A stretch of DNA of 61,509 nt, from the NCBI RefSeq assembly GCF_000003815.2, contig NC_049981.1:24755675-24817183 (forward strand), given 5' to 3'. Every line of letters begins with the position of its first letter. The stretch's first letter is position 1. Below are positions 21,299 to 33,200 of the stretch, piece by piece. The DNA is from Branchiostoma floridae (taxonomy: Eukaryota; Chordata; Leptocardii; Amphioxiformes; Branchiostomatidae). Position numbers and translations under genes: made by a program. The notes beneath the pieces are model-generated. The model searched no databases, had not been told where the DNA came from, and was given only the letters and a program-made list of their open reading frames with translations.

Positions 21299-22524
21299 GC
21301 TTACTCTCACCTCTCAAATAGAAGTACCCCCTGGAATAAAAGTACCCCCCGGACAAATCTTCAAAATCTAATAAAAGTACCCCCTGGAATAAAAGTACCC
21401 CCCGGAAAAATACCAAATTGACATGTAAACTGTGTCCATGCTACTTCAGTCCAAGAGAAGATGATAAGCAGGTAGGCTCTTTTTATTTATTTATGCCTCG
21501 GTACCATATCAGTTAATTGTATAAATAATGAACAGAATAATTCCTATGTTATTGCACATATTTTCTTTATCTGAGTGTCACGCCATCAACAAAGATTAAA
21601 ATAAAAGTAAAAAATGAATGAAAATAAAAATTGAAGAAATAAAAAAAGAAGTTTATTTCATGATCATTGTTACAAAATAACATTTTGAAGAAACATTCCA
21701 ACTTAGTAGAATACCTTCTTCACCACTTGTGGTATTTTCAATGTTGTTGAAACCAAGGAGGTCATAGACACTGCCCCCTATCGAGACATAACGGTATTGC
21801 AGAAAATATGTCAATATCTCGCGCATTACCGCGAGATTCGGCGTGAGTTGATGAATCCAACATGGCGGATGTTTTCGAGCCGATTGAACGCCGTGCTTTA
21901 TTTTGGAAGGATTTTTTCGTTGCTGGAACATTAAAACAAGTTGACTACGGGTGAAAAGTTGTGGAAAAGTATTGGTAACTTTTTGATTTGTTTGGTTGTG
22001 GTTCATTTCTGTGTTTTGATAGAGAATTTACGGAAGTGAGTGACTGTGTTTGTAGCATGTGACCTCGATGTTTTCGTCTTTGTTCAGCGCAAATTTCAAG
22101 ATTTTTGGAAGGTTAAAGATGGTCTAAAACGAAAAGGATACATTTTTTACGAGTCCAGTACCGAATCACTTGGGTTTCGGTAGTTTTGGACCTGAACAAA
22201 AACGTTTTTGCAAGTCCAGAACCGGTCCTGCGTACCGGTACGCATCCCTACTAGGATGTTTGGGTCATAGCGCTAGCGGCAGGGAAATACGCGCTGCCTC
22301 GTCCGAATAATAGTGAATTTTAAGCAAAAATACCGCGGAAGAACGCGGAAATATGGGCAGAAAATACCAAACTTTCAATATTTTTGGGGTCCCTGGTTAG
22401 CAAAGAAAGCCCCAATTTGAAAAAATAAATAAACGTACCGTCTAAAATAAGGACGTACCGGGTGGATTTTGAGGCGGAAAAAAATAAACGTACCGGTACG
22501 TTTATTTGAGAGGTGAGAGTAAGC
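21299..22524. mobile_element. 1.2-kb element with 22-bp perfect terminal inverted repeats
   Basis: Positions 21299-21320 and 22503-22524 are perfect inverted complements (GCTTACTCTCACCTCTCAAA core). Subterminal GTACCCCC and CGTACCGG repeats lie inside each end. The interior has exon-like starts in both directions: a + ATG at 21862 (MADVFEPIERRALFWKDFF, stop at 21954) and a - ATG at 21826 (MREILTYFLQYRYVSIGG). A GTACCGGTACG repeat near 22230 recurs at about 51380. It sits upstream of the CCSER start codon. Superfamily unknown. Confidence 0.5.
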
Positions 22525-24364
22525 AATTTTACTCCTATTGATGATAAGCACAGTATTGAGGGAAAAGGAGTAAAAGAAACAATGCTGGAGTAGGAGGAAA
22601 AATAACAGAGGCCATGTTTGTCGTATTTCAATCCTGGACTATTTCAAAAAAGGGTTTGCTGTGTTAGAAAATATATAATTCATAAAATTATGACATCATG
22701 AGCATTCAGAATACAGGGAGCATGTACATGACATCACAGCTGCAATGTGCTAGTTGGTTGAACCTGAGCCTATATGGCTAGGTGATCAAAGGTCAAAACC
22801 TCAACAAACAGAACAGTGCACGTGGCAAAGGCTTGGAAATTCTCAACACTAGTCACTATACTCACAAATCAAAATCAAACATGATATGATAATCAGCTTA
22901 AAATTCTATACTCAATTTAGCTAACACTTGTCTTTTTCTGTGATGTTACTGGTACATGATTGTGCAAAATGCCTGATGACAATATTGTACACATACTTTC
23001 GTTCAGAAAGGCACTGGGTATTAACATGTTTACCATACAAATTATACAATCAGTGAATTTGAATCAGATGCAATAATTGGTACACACACATTCAGAGTCA
23101 TGGTACTTTAACAAAGCATTTGTCAAGGTTGTTTTGTGAACTTAATCAATTGAGGAACACTTTTGGTTATACTTATAGGCAGAATCACACATGGGTAAAG
23201 GCTAAAGCTGAGCAAACCTCTACAGTCAAATGCAGCTTTAAACCTTACTAGTACTAGTAGTTACTATTCAATGGCCAATAATGCAATGTCTCTTCGACAC
23301 AGCTTCATTTTAGCCAAGCACACTGGGGCAATCCCAAACTTTTTAAAACTGTGCTCTGTTCTCGTCTCTGGCCTGGGTGCATTGTAATCTCCTACAGATA
23401 TTCCAATTATCTCTTTAATATTGTTATATTCTAAATTTCTGGGGGTGCCTATTGTTGTTTTGTTCTGTTGTTTCAGAGAAAATTGTCCCAACAAATATCG
23501 TTATCAACAGCTGTGTGTGACAGCTGACTCTTATCTGGCTCTGTGTGTGTGTGGATTATTGCTAATCTTCAAGCAGATGTTGGGGCATAAGCTTGTAACA
23601 TTTTCTCTCCCCCAATTTTGTCCCAAAAGCTGAAAAGTCAAAACTAAACAAGACAATCTTTCAACTCAATACCTGTGTAGTACAGTGGCCGTCAGTCAGT
23701 AAAGCCAGGTAGTCAGAAAATGTTACAATCTCCTACCACAACATCTGCTTGGAGATAAGATTATGACGGTACTCCTATATGCTTGTGCCCCTCCCACTCC
23801 TATCCGTCAAAAACATACTGTTACAACTACGGGTTCCCTAAATCAGAACAACAATCCCTACAAAGAAATTCACATAATTATAAGACAACAAAACCGTTTG
23901 ATATATGATGCACAGTCTGGTTCTGAGCAATATTTTCTTGAGAGAATTTATAAATTTTCAAGATGGAAGATCGAGGGGAAATATTTCCGGTGATTCGAGC
24001 CCTAGACTAGCTCGCGTCCGGCCATGCCGTGTAGACTGTGGAGTTGGCATCACGTGCCCATGCTTCTAACAAATGTATTCTACCATGTGGCCATTGTTAA
24101 ATTGCTTCATGAACAATGTGAATCAATAGTTTTGGGGGAGAAAGTGAAGCAACTATTTTTCTAAAAGTCGTCTGCAGAACCGGCGAATCGCCACGTAAAA
24201 AAACTTGCGGTTTTTAACCGTCCCTCAGAGCTTACTTTCCCTCAAAATAGGCCGATTTTATATCTTTATGTCTTCTTCATGGTTCAAAATAATTGTTCCT
24301 TGCGACATTTTCTACACAGAGCGGTGTAAAATGGAGAGGGAGCTGTGATTTTTGAAGATTTTAC

Positions 24365-24480
24365 CTGCAGATTCAGCCTTCTTCGTCCGCCATATCTGCG
24401 CAGTTCACTGGATAAATCTGTCAACTATGCGCAGGCATTACGTCATGGCGAGTTGGACCGAACCACTCGTCGGCACAGGG
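24365..24480 (-). promoter_or_regulatory. Candidate CCSER promoter and 5' non-coding exon with a short upstream ORF
   Basis: On the - strand this stretch has a CRE-like TGACGTAA, GC-rich NRF-1-like elements (CTGCGCATAG, CTGCGCAG), then ATGGCGGACGAAGAAGGCTGA-type sequence: a start codon at 24393 with six codons to a TGA ending at 24373. It is followed by a consensus donor CTGCAG|gtaaaa at 24365. This fits a TSS-proximal 5'UTR exon spliced to the CCSER coding exon at about 21 kb. The link is inferred from order and strand only. Confidence 0.4.
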
Positions 24481-24892
24481 GTGTAATGTTATATGCCCTG
24501 TCCTTGGTGCCAGTCGGACTGTACGTCTACTGAATTTTGTACTTCAGAAATACTAGTAACACTTAAAAATTATATATTAACAATCAAGGACAAAAAAGTG
24601 AATAAATACACAAGCAAGCGAGCAAATTGTGGATCAAAATAAACTCAATTCAACTGAGAACATTGAATGAATTTTATCATAGTGAAGCAATAAAGAAGTA
24701 GATTGAAATATCATTTACTTATTGTATAGATTACTCCTTGGCTAAGTTGTTGGTAATTGGAATCTTTAGATGGAAGTTTTGGCTGTCTTATTATCATCAA
24801 TAGTTCTAGATACAAGGCTCAACCAATTACTTAATACTTAATTTAATTCATAGCCAGTGTGCCTATTGTGCAGAAGAAAAATCAATGTCATG

Positions 24893-25503
24893 CTACCCAT
24901 TAAAGTAAGTCATCTTAGCTGGCACACTTATCACCTCCTTTGCTCCATCTAAGAAAACCCCAGTTAAGTAGCCTCCCTTTACACATCTTGTGTCCAACCC
25001 TGTAGCAAACTCATGTCTCTGTATTCCATCCCTCCCTCTCCTGGCATCATGACCATAGTAAACATGCTCAGGTCCAGGCCAAACTGAAGCCCATGCTACA
25101 CCCTGATCTGTCTCACTGTAAGGCTTGTATCCACCATGGTTGGTCTTTACCACATTTCTCATACAAGTAAGCACGTATGGATCCTGCTTAGTAAGGGGTA
25201 CTGCTGGTAAGAGACCTGCATGTACAATGATAGCATTTAGTGAAGGAATAGTGATGGTATATGGCAAGTTTCGAATGAAATTTATGTCTTCTTCTGTAAA
25301 CTCCCGGGAAAGCGGCATTTTCTTAGACATTGTCAGGTTCTTGAGAAATTTTTCTTCATGGTTGCCGCGCACAGCCAAGATGCTACGGTTCCTGATGAGG
25401 GAGACCACCTGGGCACTCATTGGTCCTCGGTTGATGAGATCGCCAACGGAGATATAAAGGATGTTCCCTGCTGCAGTTTCATCAGTTCTCTCAAGCAGGT
25501 GAA
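24893..25503 (-). CDS. ApaH-like metallophosphatase (ALPH family), terminal exon, 5' partial
   Basis: The acceptor attctgttccag|TT at 25504/25503 opens a phase-1 exon of 202 complete codons and a TAA/TAG-class stop at 24893. Motifs in order: GDLINRGP (metal-binding GDxxxRG), AVRGNHEEKF (GNHE), VHAGLLPAVPLTKQDPYV, YYGHDARRG and FATGLDTRCVKGGYLTG. This series is typical of the bacterial-like PPP phosphatases ApaH/ALPH, which split Ap4A or, for trypanosome ALPH1, mRNA caps. The usual GLDTGC reads GLDTRC here. The first catalytic motif, GDxHG, must be in an upstream exon, which I did not find up to 29 kb; gaps at 26314-26413 and 27209-27579 could hide it. The substrate is inferred from the family only. 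An ATTAAA on this strand at 24847-24842 could serve for polyadenylation. Confidence 0.78.
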
Positions 25504-25590
25504 CTGGAACAGAATATTAAGACGGTACTTTTGCGCATATTTCTTGATGTAAACAAGCAGGTTCCTGGAAATGAGGGGCTAGCGTTAGGT

Positions 25591-25700
25591 AGGGTGGGCT
25601 ACCTCAGAAGGATTTCCTTTCTGAAAATTGCATCAGAGACCAAACCTTTGCACTAAGCCTTGGGGCCCACAAAGGTCAGTCTGCTGAGGTAGTCCACCCT
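25591..25700. repeat. Small hairpin element, 110 bp
   Basis: AGGGTGGGCTACCTCAG (25591-25607) and CTGAGGTAGTCCACCCT (25684-25700) pair with one mismatch. It looks like a short MITE or foldback, in the intron upstream of the phosphatase last exon. Confidence 0.55.
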
Positions 25701-25760
25701 GCAGCCCTTTTGCTGGAAACCCGAACAACATTAAACATCTTGAATACACACCAAGGAGGT

Positions 25761-27000
25761 GGGTTCGATGAAAGAGCTGGGCTGGGCCCCTGGCCTGTCT
25801 ACATGGCCTGTCTACCTGGCCTGGCTATCACGTCAGGCCACCAAGATCCTCCCATTCATACCCTCAGAGATTCAGACAACTCTCCAAGGGAACTAAGCGC
25901 CAAGCATGTGACCCCGGTCATCTCAGATGCCCCGCCTGTCATGTCACAGGCACTGGTCTGGGGACAAAATAGTTGATTGAGAGGCATAGTAATTGCTACT
26001 CTTTAGCCCTGTCAGAGACCTCAACCTGGCCTGTGAGCCCTGGCCCTTTGAGGAAGTAGGAAGCTCTGTCTGGGAGGTATTAGGCCTTTCTCCCAGCCAG
26101 AAATACAAGTACCACAGTTTGTGTCTTTTTGATCTGTCTTCGACTAGCCCTTACAACAAAAAGAGAAGTAATGTGCACAACGTGCTGTTTAGAGGTAAAA
26201 CAACACTTTCCTCTCCCGGTCCCCGGAGACAACAATCTCCACCTGTTCCAACACAGAGTGCCCCAGTAACGTTTCTCTGACCCCAGTGTGTGACATCAAG
26301 GCCACAGAAATGGNNNNNNNNNNNNNNNNNNNNNNNNNNNNNNNNNNNNNNNNNNNNNNNNNNNNNNNNNNNNNNNNNNNNNNNNNNNNNNNNNNNNNNN
26401 NNNNNNNNNNNNNCTCTGGTGGGTTTCCTCTCCCCAGCCATTTCTGTGGCCTTGATGTCACACACTGGGGTCAGAGAAACGTTACTGGGGCACTCTGTGT
26501 TGGAACAGGTGGAGATTGTTGTCTCCGGGGACCGGGAGAGGAAAGTGTTGTTTTACCTCTAAACAGCACGTTGTGCACATTACTTCTCTTTTTGTTGTAA
26601 GGGCTAGTCGAAGACAGATTAAAAAGACACAAACTGTGGTACTTGTATTTCTGGCTGGGAGAAAGGCCTAATACCTCCCAGACAGAGCTATATTCCTACT
26701 TCCTCAAAGGGCCAGGGCTCACAGGCCAGGTTGAGGTCTCTGACAGGGCTAAAGAGTAGCAATTACTATGCCTCTCAATCAACTATTTTGTCCCCAGACC
26801 AGTGCCTGTGATCGTGACATGACAGGCGGGGCATCTGAGATGACCGGGGTCACATGCTTGGCGCTTAGTTCCCTTGGAGAGTTGTCTGAATCTCTGAGGG
26901 TATGAATGGGGGGATCTTGGTGGCCTGACGTGATAGCCAGGCCAGGTAGACAGGCCATGTAGACAGGCCAGGGGCCCAGCCCAGCTCTTTCATCGAACCC
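25761..27000. mobile_element. Mutator-like (MULE) foldback element with arms of about 560 bp and 9-bp target duplication
   Basis: The left arm 25761-26313 and right arm 26438-27000 are inverted copies that differ by two substitutions and two small indels (6 and 4 bases). Both begin GGGTTCGATGAAAGAG. The direct repeat CAAGGAGGT flanks the element at 25752-25760 and 27001-27009. Long terminal inverted repeats with 9-bp target duplications are typical of Mutator-like elements. The centre is interrupted by a 100-N gap, so internal coding capacity cannot be judged. Confidence 0.7.
26314..26413. other. Assembly gap (100 N)
   Basis: A run of exactly 100 N inside the foldback element. The size is probably nominal; long near-identical inverted arms are a common cause of assembly breaks. 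Confidence 0.95.
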
Positions 27001-27208
27001 CAAGGAGGTTAACCTCCTTTTTCACCTCCCTTGGGTCAACTTAATGTTAAGGTCACTTAAGTGCTTAAGAGTGTTGCAGTAATAAAATGAATTTCCTTAA
27101 TTTAAATTTTCACTTGTCCCTAAGGATCATCATAAATGAATTTCTGACATCACAGTCTAAAACTGTTGAAACCATGACTGCATATGAAATAAAAACCGAC
27201 AACTTGCA

Positions 27209-27579
27209 NNNNNNNNNNNNNNNNNNNNNNNNNNNNNNNNNNNNNNNNNNNNNNNNNNNNNNNNNNNNNNNNNNNNNNNNNNNNNNNNNNNNNNNNNNNN
27301 NNNNNNNNNNNNNNNNNNNNNNNNNNNNNNNNNNNNNNNNNNNNNNNNNNNNNNNNNNNNNNNNNNNNNNNNNNNNNNNNNNNNNNNNNNNNNNNNNNNN
27401 NNNNNNNNNNNNNNNNNNNNNNNNNNNNNNNNNNNNNNNNNNNNNNNNNNNNNNNNNNNNNNNNNNNNNNNNNNNNNNNNNNNNNNNNNNNNNNNNNNNN
27501 NNNNNNNNNNNNNNNNNNNNNNNNNNNNNNNNNNNNNNNNNNNNNNNNNNNNNNNNNNNNNNNNNNNNNNNNNNNNNNN
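27209..27579. other. Assembly gap (371 N)
   Basis: A run of 371 N between the foldback element and the gene-poor region. It could hide 5' exons of the phosphatase gene. Confidence 0.95.
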
Positions 27580-29886
27580 GTTTTGTTTTCTTTTTGTGTG
27601 GCCTTACCCTTTGACATATTACCTAGAATTCCTGTCGCCGCACATGCGTCCTAACTAATGTGAGAAGGCTTATTGGAAACTTTTGGTTATGGCTCCTATC
27701 AATCCTATGTTATTGTTAACTTCCGGGTTTTCTGCAGTACTTGTTGACCTCCGCAAGGGCCCTTCAGTTTCAGTTCTTCAAGACGATGTTGGGAGAGAGG
27801 AGTATAACATTTTCTGCCAATCCTTTTTACAGTGGCACAATATTACGTTTTTTTTTTAATATCATAGATATGATAATTCCCGAAAAACTTTGCAAAGGAC
27901 CACAAATCCACATACACATGGTCCATGTATACATGAAAGTCTGATCAAAATATACTGTGGCTTGACAGTCGGAGTGTACATGTATTTGCATAAGGCCCCC
28001 ACTCCACTAGGACGGCGCTCTCACGGGCTCTCCCTGCGATGGCAAATTTGCTCATCGCGGTGAGAGCGCGGTGGAATCTCCTCTGAATAGTTGGGTAGCC
28101 CTGGCTGAATACATCAAATCAATAATATGCCGACGTAGATTGACTTCTTCATGCAAGAGCTACAGGCCAGTCTGGGTAAATGTCTTATACAGGGAAGAGT
28201 TGACCAAATGGTCCACAAACACAACTAAAATGCGTCGGTAACGAGTGTTTCACGACACCGCAAGTGGAAAGGTGATATATGCACAGCTCCATAGTACCCC
28301 TAAAAATACTAATGTGTAGCCAAGGGTCAGTCCTTTGTACATAATGGATGTTTTTTACGATACAAGTGGGGGAAACGAATACATAGCCAAAAGACACTCC
28401 ATATATTTTAAAGCAATGTATAAGCAAACGCCGAAATGGGAACCTTTCTGTAACCCTCCATGTATCACGAAAGCTGACGAGTTAACCCTAGGGAAATTGC
28501 TATATTTCCGCAAACCATACGCAATGCAAAGTATACAATATTCCATGTGTTCAGCCATTTGTTAAGCCTTGCTGGCCACTTAGATTTCATAATGAAGGCA
28601 TTTTTTGCCAGTTATCTTATTCCGCGGCACGCTCGCATCAACCGGGTATATTGGAGTTCCAGAGGGTTTCAACTATATAATCAACTGAATATAGCCTAAA
28701 GAGAGAGAAAATTGCTAGCTGTAGGCCCTCTTAATGGCTTTTTTTCAGAATCATCGTCGGAAACAGCACAGCATTGATTTTCAATGGCCTTGTTGATCTT
28801 TATTTGAGATAATGAATATTGCAAGCTTACAACAACACGTGTCCTGTATGTTTACACACACAAAAAATTATTCTACTGTACACTAGTACACCAGTGTCAC
28901 ATAGTGTCACATAGAAAGTCACCGGGGAAAATATTTTAACTTTCCTTAATGTAAGGTGCATACAAAAATATCAATTAATTCACAGCATCCAGAGTTATAG
29001 TGTACGCGAATCCACCCATAAAATCTACTCACGTCACAAGCAAACGGTACAGACGACATCTCGGCTATAGTAATGAATGTGTGTGGAAATTTCCTAAGAT
29101 GAACTCGAGTCTTGAAGCAATTATTCAAGCTACAATAACCACTCTTTTTTTTAATAACGTTAACAAATTTGTGTAACAAGCTACCATCATTCATGTTCGG
29201 TAGCTAACAGCAATTTTCCATGCACAGTTTCAGGACGTTTAACACAGTCGGCCGGTGGGCATATCTTACACGGTCATCAAGATGTCAGCGATAGTATATT
29301 ACAGGTTTCATGACCCCTTCACAACTTTACTTATATAGCACACCTGACATTATTTATGTTTCTCAGATCAAAGCAAAACTTCTCGATGCAAAGATGTTCT
29401 TGCCGTTAAACTTCAAAGCCTACCGTCAGGCACGTCTTAGGTCAGGTCAACACGATGTCAGTGATATATATTAGAGGTTAACGTGAAAATTCAACAGGTC
29501 ATCAAGCTGCCTGCGCTAAACTACACGATACTATTACTAGTAGCCTCGGGCTGTGACTGGAGAGCTATGCGGCTAATAAATTTAGATTATCGTGCAGAGC
29601 CAGGACGGTATATTCCAGCTGCAGGATTTGCAGTAATGCCTTCAATAGTAATAGTATTCGAAGGTAAAGGAAGCTGTCGCGGTAAGGTCCGCCAGCCGGA
29701 TGTATGAGCAGTTATTGCCGAGCACCGTATGAGCACCGTATGAGTATATCGGATGATTATTTGAGTCACTGAGTTACTGATAAGTTTAAGAAAGTGAGCG
29801 TTGAGGCCAAAGGGTACAAACATGCAAAAATTGGCTTTCACGCTGTGAAAGAGTCAGGGTCCACCTTACACACAACAGCGAATGTA

Positions 29887-29916
29887 TGACGTCACAGAAA
29901 ATGATGTATGACGTCA
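29887..29916. promoter_or_regulatory. Two CRE/ATF sites 22 bp apart
   Basis: TGACGTCA occurs at 29887-29894 and 29909-29916, each inside the longer GTATGACGTCACA. Two perfect palindromic CREs two helical turns apart could bind ATF/CREB dimers cooperatively. No gene start is visible nearby. Confidence 0.35.
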
Positions 29917-30100
29917 CACAAGTTGATCATCTTTCACCTCTCCAAAAGAAGTAAGGTATCCTTATTTACACCGGATACAACGACGAAAGTCATGTACACA
30001 ACGTCTAGCCAGGAATAGAACCCTGAACCTCTATAGATCTCATGTCTGCTGTGCCATCGCAGCGCCATGACATTCTCTCACTCTCTTTTCCTGCCTGCAT

Positions 30101-30185
30101 ATCTCTGTCTCCCCTTCCTCCCTCTCTCTGTCTCTTTGTGTCTCTGTCTGTCTGTCTGTCTGTCTCTCTCTGTCTCTGTCTCTCC

Positions 30186-30230
<45 letters not shown>

Positions 30231-30233
30231 TTG
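30101..30233. repeat. TCTG/CT microsatellite
   Basis: A pyrimidine run of CTCTGTCTCTGT, (CTGT)n and then pure (CT)n of about 40 bases. The basic, RE-rich reading on the opposite strand is a by-product of the repeat. Confidence 0.9.
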
Positions 30234-33200
30234 TTTCTTAATGAATGTCTCATGGTACAATGCTGGGAAGATTGATAGACCGAGTTTGACAAGTTTAGAA
30301 CTCAACGTCCTGAAATTAACTTAACGTTGAACTACTACAGCTAATGAAGCGCCATGCTTTGTCCCCTTTCTAAGGTCACCCGCTTTAACTACGTATTTTA
30401 GCCCGCGGGTGCAACCATTAGTAACTTAGCGTGGCCCATATCCAATCCCTTCCACCGGTAATGGACTTTCAGCACAATTGTACGAAAGTGTCTGTACCTG
30501 TAAATTACACATAATCAATGGCTAAAGTTGTAAAGTTTTGCGCTATTCTGATAACGCGCGTCATCTCATAATCCTTCTAAATCCCTTTGAAGGATTTTAT
30601 ACTGCAGATGAGAATGTCTCACATACTAATGATTTCACCAAACTATGTAATTTATAGAGTATAACATTGTGTGCGTACATGCAAACAAAAAACCTTTTTG
30701 CATATGGAACTAACGTTAAATCATTTATCATTATTAAAGAAATCCATTGCATTCACTGTAGTGAAATACATCATGAATGGAAAATTTAAGCCTATAGACC
30801 AAAACAGCTGCTCTTCCCGGAAAAAAAGAGACACAAATTTTTCTGTATACAACAAATAAAATCTGATAACGATACATAACAAATGAAATACAATAAATGA
30901 AATAAAATAGAAACAATTTGAAATGAAATAAGGTAAAATAAAATAAATTAGGCTGAATTAAAAAAAATAAAACAAAATAAGAGATAACAAAACAAAACAA
31001 ATGAAAAAATATAACATGAGAATTCAACGTAAATGAAATGTAATAAATAATCGAAATTTAAAGGAACAAAATGGATATAATGAAACCTTTGAGAAATGAT
31101 AAAGGAAACAAAGGAATTCGAATAAGTACCGATCAGGAAAATTCTGTATGAGTAGATTCATGTGTAAAACAAATGTGCAGGCTTCACATGTACGCATCTG
31201 GCGCCGGCTGGAGATGTATGTAAGCCGCATTCTCAACGGATTATGGACTGAAGTAACGATTACTGCAGGTCTCTAAAGCCTCAGGAAATTACGTGCCAAG
31301 TCCTGGCATCTCCATCGATCTATAAAAAGAGCTCATGAGACAGACATACACTCCCAATACACTTGGGGACACGAGATGGACGTTTGAAAATTGGGAAAAT
31401 GCGAAGTTTAATGAAGAGAAATGGACAATCTTATCTACTCTCGGCAGGTCTAGTATTCGCAGGAAACGTTATTGGCATATTTATGGCGGGGGGGGGGGAT
31501 GACATAGACGTCATCGTTAAACGTACAAGAGCAACGTTTTCTTCAAAGTCTTGAAAACAGACTCTGCTACTACTTGTAACGTCTCGTACATATGCATTAA
31601 CAGTATGGTCTTTGGTTAGCATGTCGTTAGTTGTTATTTTCCCTTCACCATACGGTAGATATGGCATGGAGTGAAAATATCGTATGCGTAATGTATCTGC
31701 TTCTTTTCCTGTCGCGATCATTAAAAGGATTCATCTCCGTCGCTTCTGGGCCAAATGACCTGAACTTTTTTCTGTTTTTTAAAAGATGTCTTTTGATTTT
31801 TGCTATTAAATGTTTTTGCCATTTCCTGACCAAAACTGTATACTGTACTGTTATGTTCACGGTTTTCACGGTAATGACTGTAACGTGAACTTATCATTAC
31901 TGCTAAAAAAATAAATCACAGACTTTTTGCAATGCGTACTTGCCGCAACAGTGAACATTTAGTTCCGAGAACAAGTTAAATTTTGTCAGACCGTGAAAGT
32001 TTGGTACCGAGAAGACAAAGCGAATTACAGTATGTTTGCCTCTTGTGCACAGGTATTGAGTCCAAAGAATCCGAAATTTGGTATGATAATGCATGAGATA
32101 TTTACTAGAATATTTTTGGCCAAATATCACTTCAAAACGATTTATATGATTTTCAACGCCCGGCGCATTCAATCGTTTCACCACATATGGACGTTGCTCG
32201 CAGTCTATTCAGGAGCGGTATGCAGGTTTGCGTCTTCGCTGATTTAATCATTACGGGGCAACAAATAGGCCCGCGACATTTAGCATGAGCGATGGCCTGA
32301 GCGAGTGCGAAGACATCATTTTCATTGGCATTGTCACCAGTGCGTGTGCATACAGTGGTAGAAATCTTGACGCCATCACAAGAAGTGTAAGGACATGTAG
32401 ACCTGATTCCCCTATCACGTGCAGAATTCCCCACAAAATAATAAGGAAGACGATGGAGTGAAAATTGCTGAATTTGCTCATAAGCAAGTTTCGACATTTC
32501 TGATGTTATACTGTTTGTTTGTGAACAAACATACATCCAAATTCCAAGAGTTTTACATGTATTTTAGGACACTTGGCTCTAGGGTAGTTGTCTCACGGTC
32601 AGCACAACAAAGACCAGTTTCGATTATTGCTTTCTAGAAAATTGTATCAAACACTATTATTTTGATTCTTTTATCTGAACACGTTGTGGTCATAATTTTG
32701 GGGTGACACAAAGATGATAAAAACTTTAACATTGTTTGTAACTAACAAAACTTAGGATAAGATTGACAAGGAAAGGAATAACCGTTGGAGACGTTACGTT
32801 GTGTTGTCGTGAAACTCAAATGATGTATTTGCCCTGTCTCATCAGTTCCAGGTAAATGGGTTTTATGCGTGTGCACAAAGATGTTGAGGACAACGTTGAG
32901 GACAACGCGCTACACTGGCTGTGGTGACGAATGACTCAATTCGGTTTGAAAAATAGGTTACTGAGTACTCTAATGTACGACAGTACATCTTACTCTACAA
33001 GATAGATGATGTCTCAGTTACTTCCGTCCAGGTGGTATCCCTTCCAAAGGGGATAACATATCACGGTAACACCAGGCAGCACTTAATGGCCTTTAATGGT
33101 TTATGGACTACGTTGATACTGTTTGTGTCTCAAAGACATGACTTATTGTTAATTGAAAAGCAAACCTGATATACCTAATAGCTGTATGCAACTAACGTTG

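Noticed and set aside
26151-26600. Open frames running through the N gap in the foldback element
   Set aside because: They are produced by the N run and by the mirrored arms; no transposase motif.
27087-27617. Open frames across the 371-N gap
   Set aside because: Almost entirely N; no evidence of coding.
30005-30324. Very basic or leucine/serine-rich frames over 30.0-30.3 kb
   Set aside because: They are translations of the CT/TGTC microsatellite.
30734-31027. A hydrophobic - strand frame resembling membrane segments
   Set aside because: It is the translation of an AAATAAAATAAA-type low-complexity tract (F, Y, L codons from T-rich sequence).
32153-32536. - strand frame with cysteine pairs (STCPYTSCDG, CRGPICCP)
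   Set aside because: Not recognised, no clear acceptor and no signal peptide; kept only as a remark.
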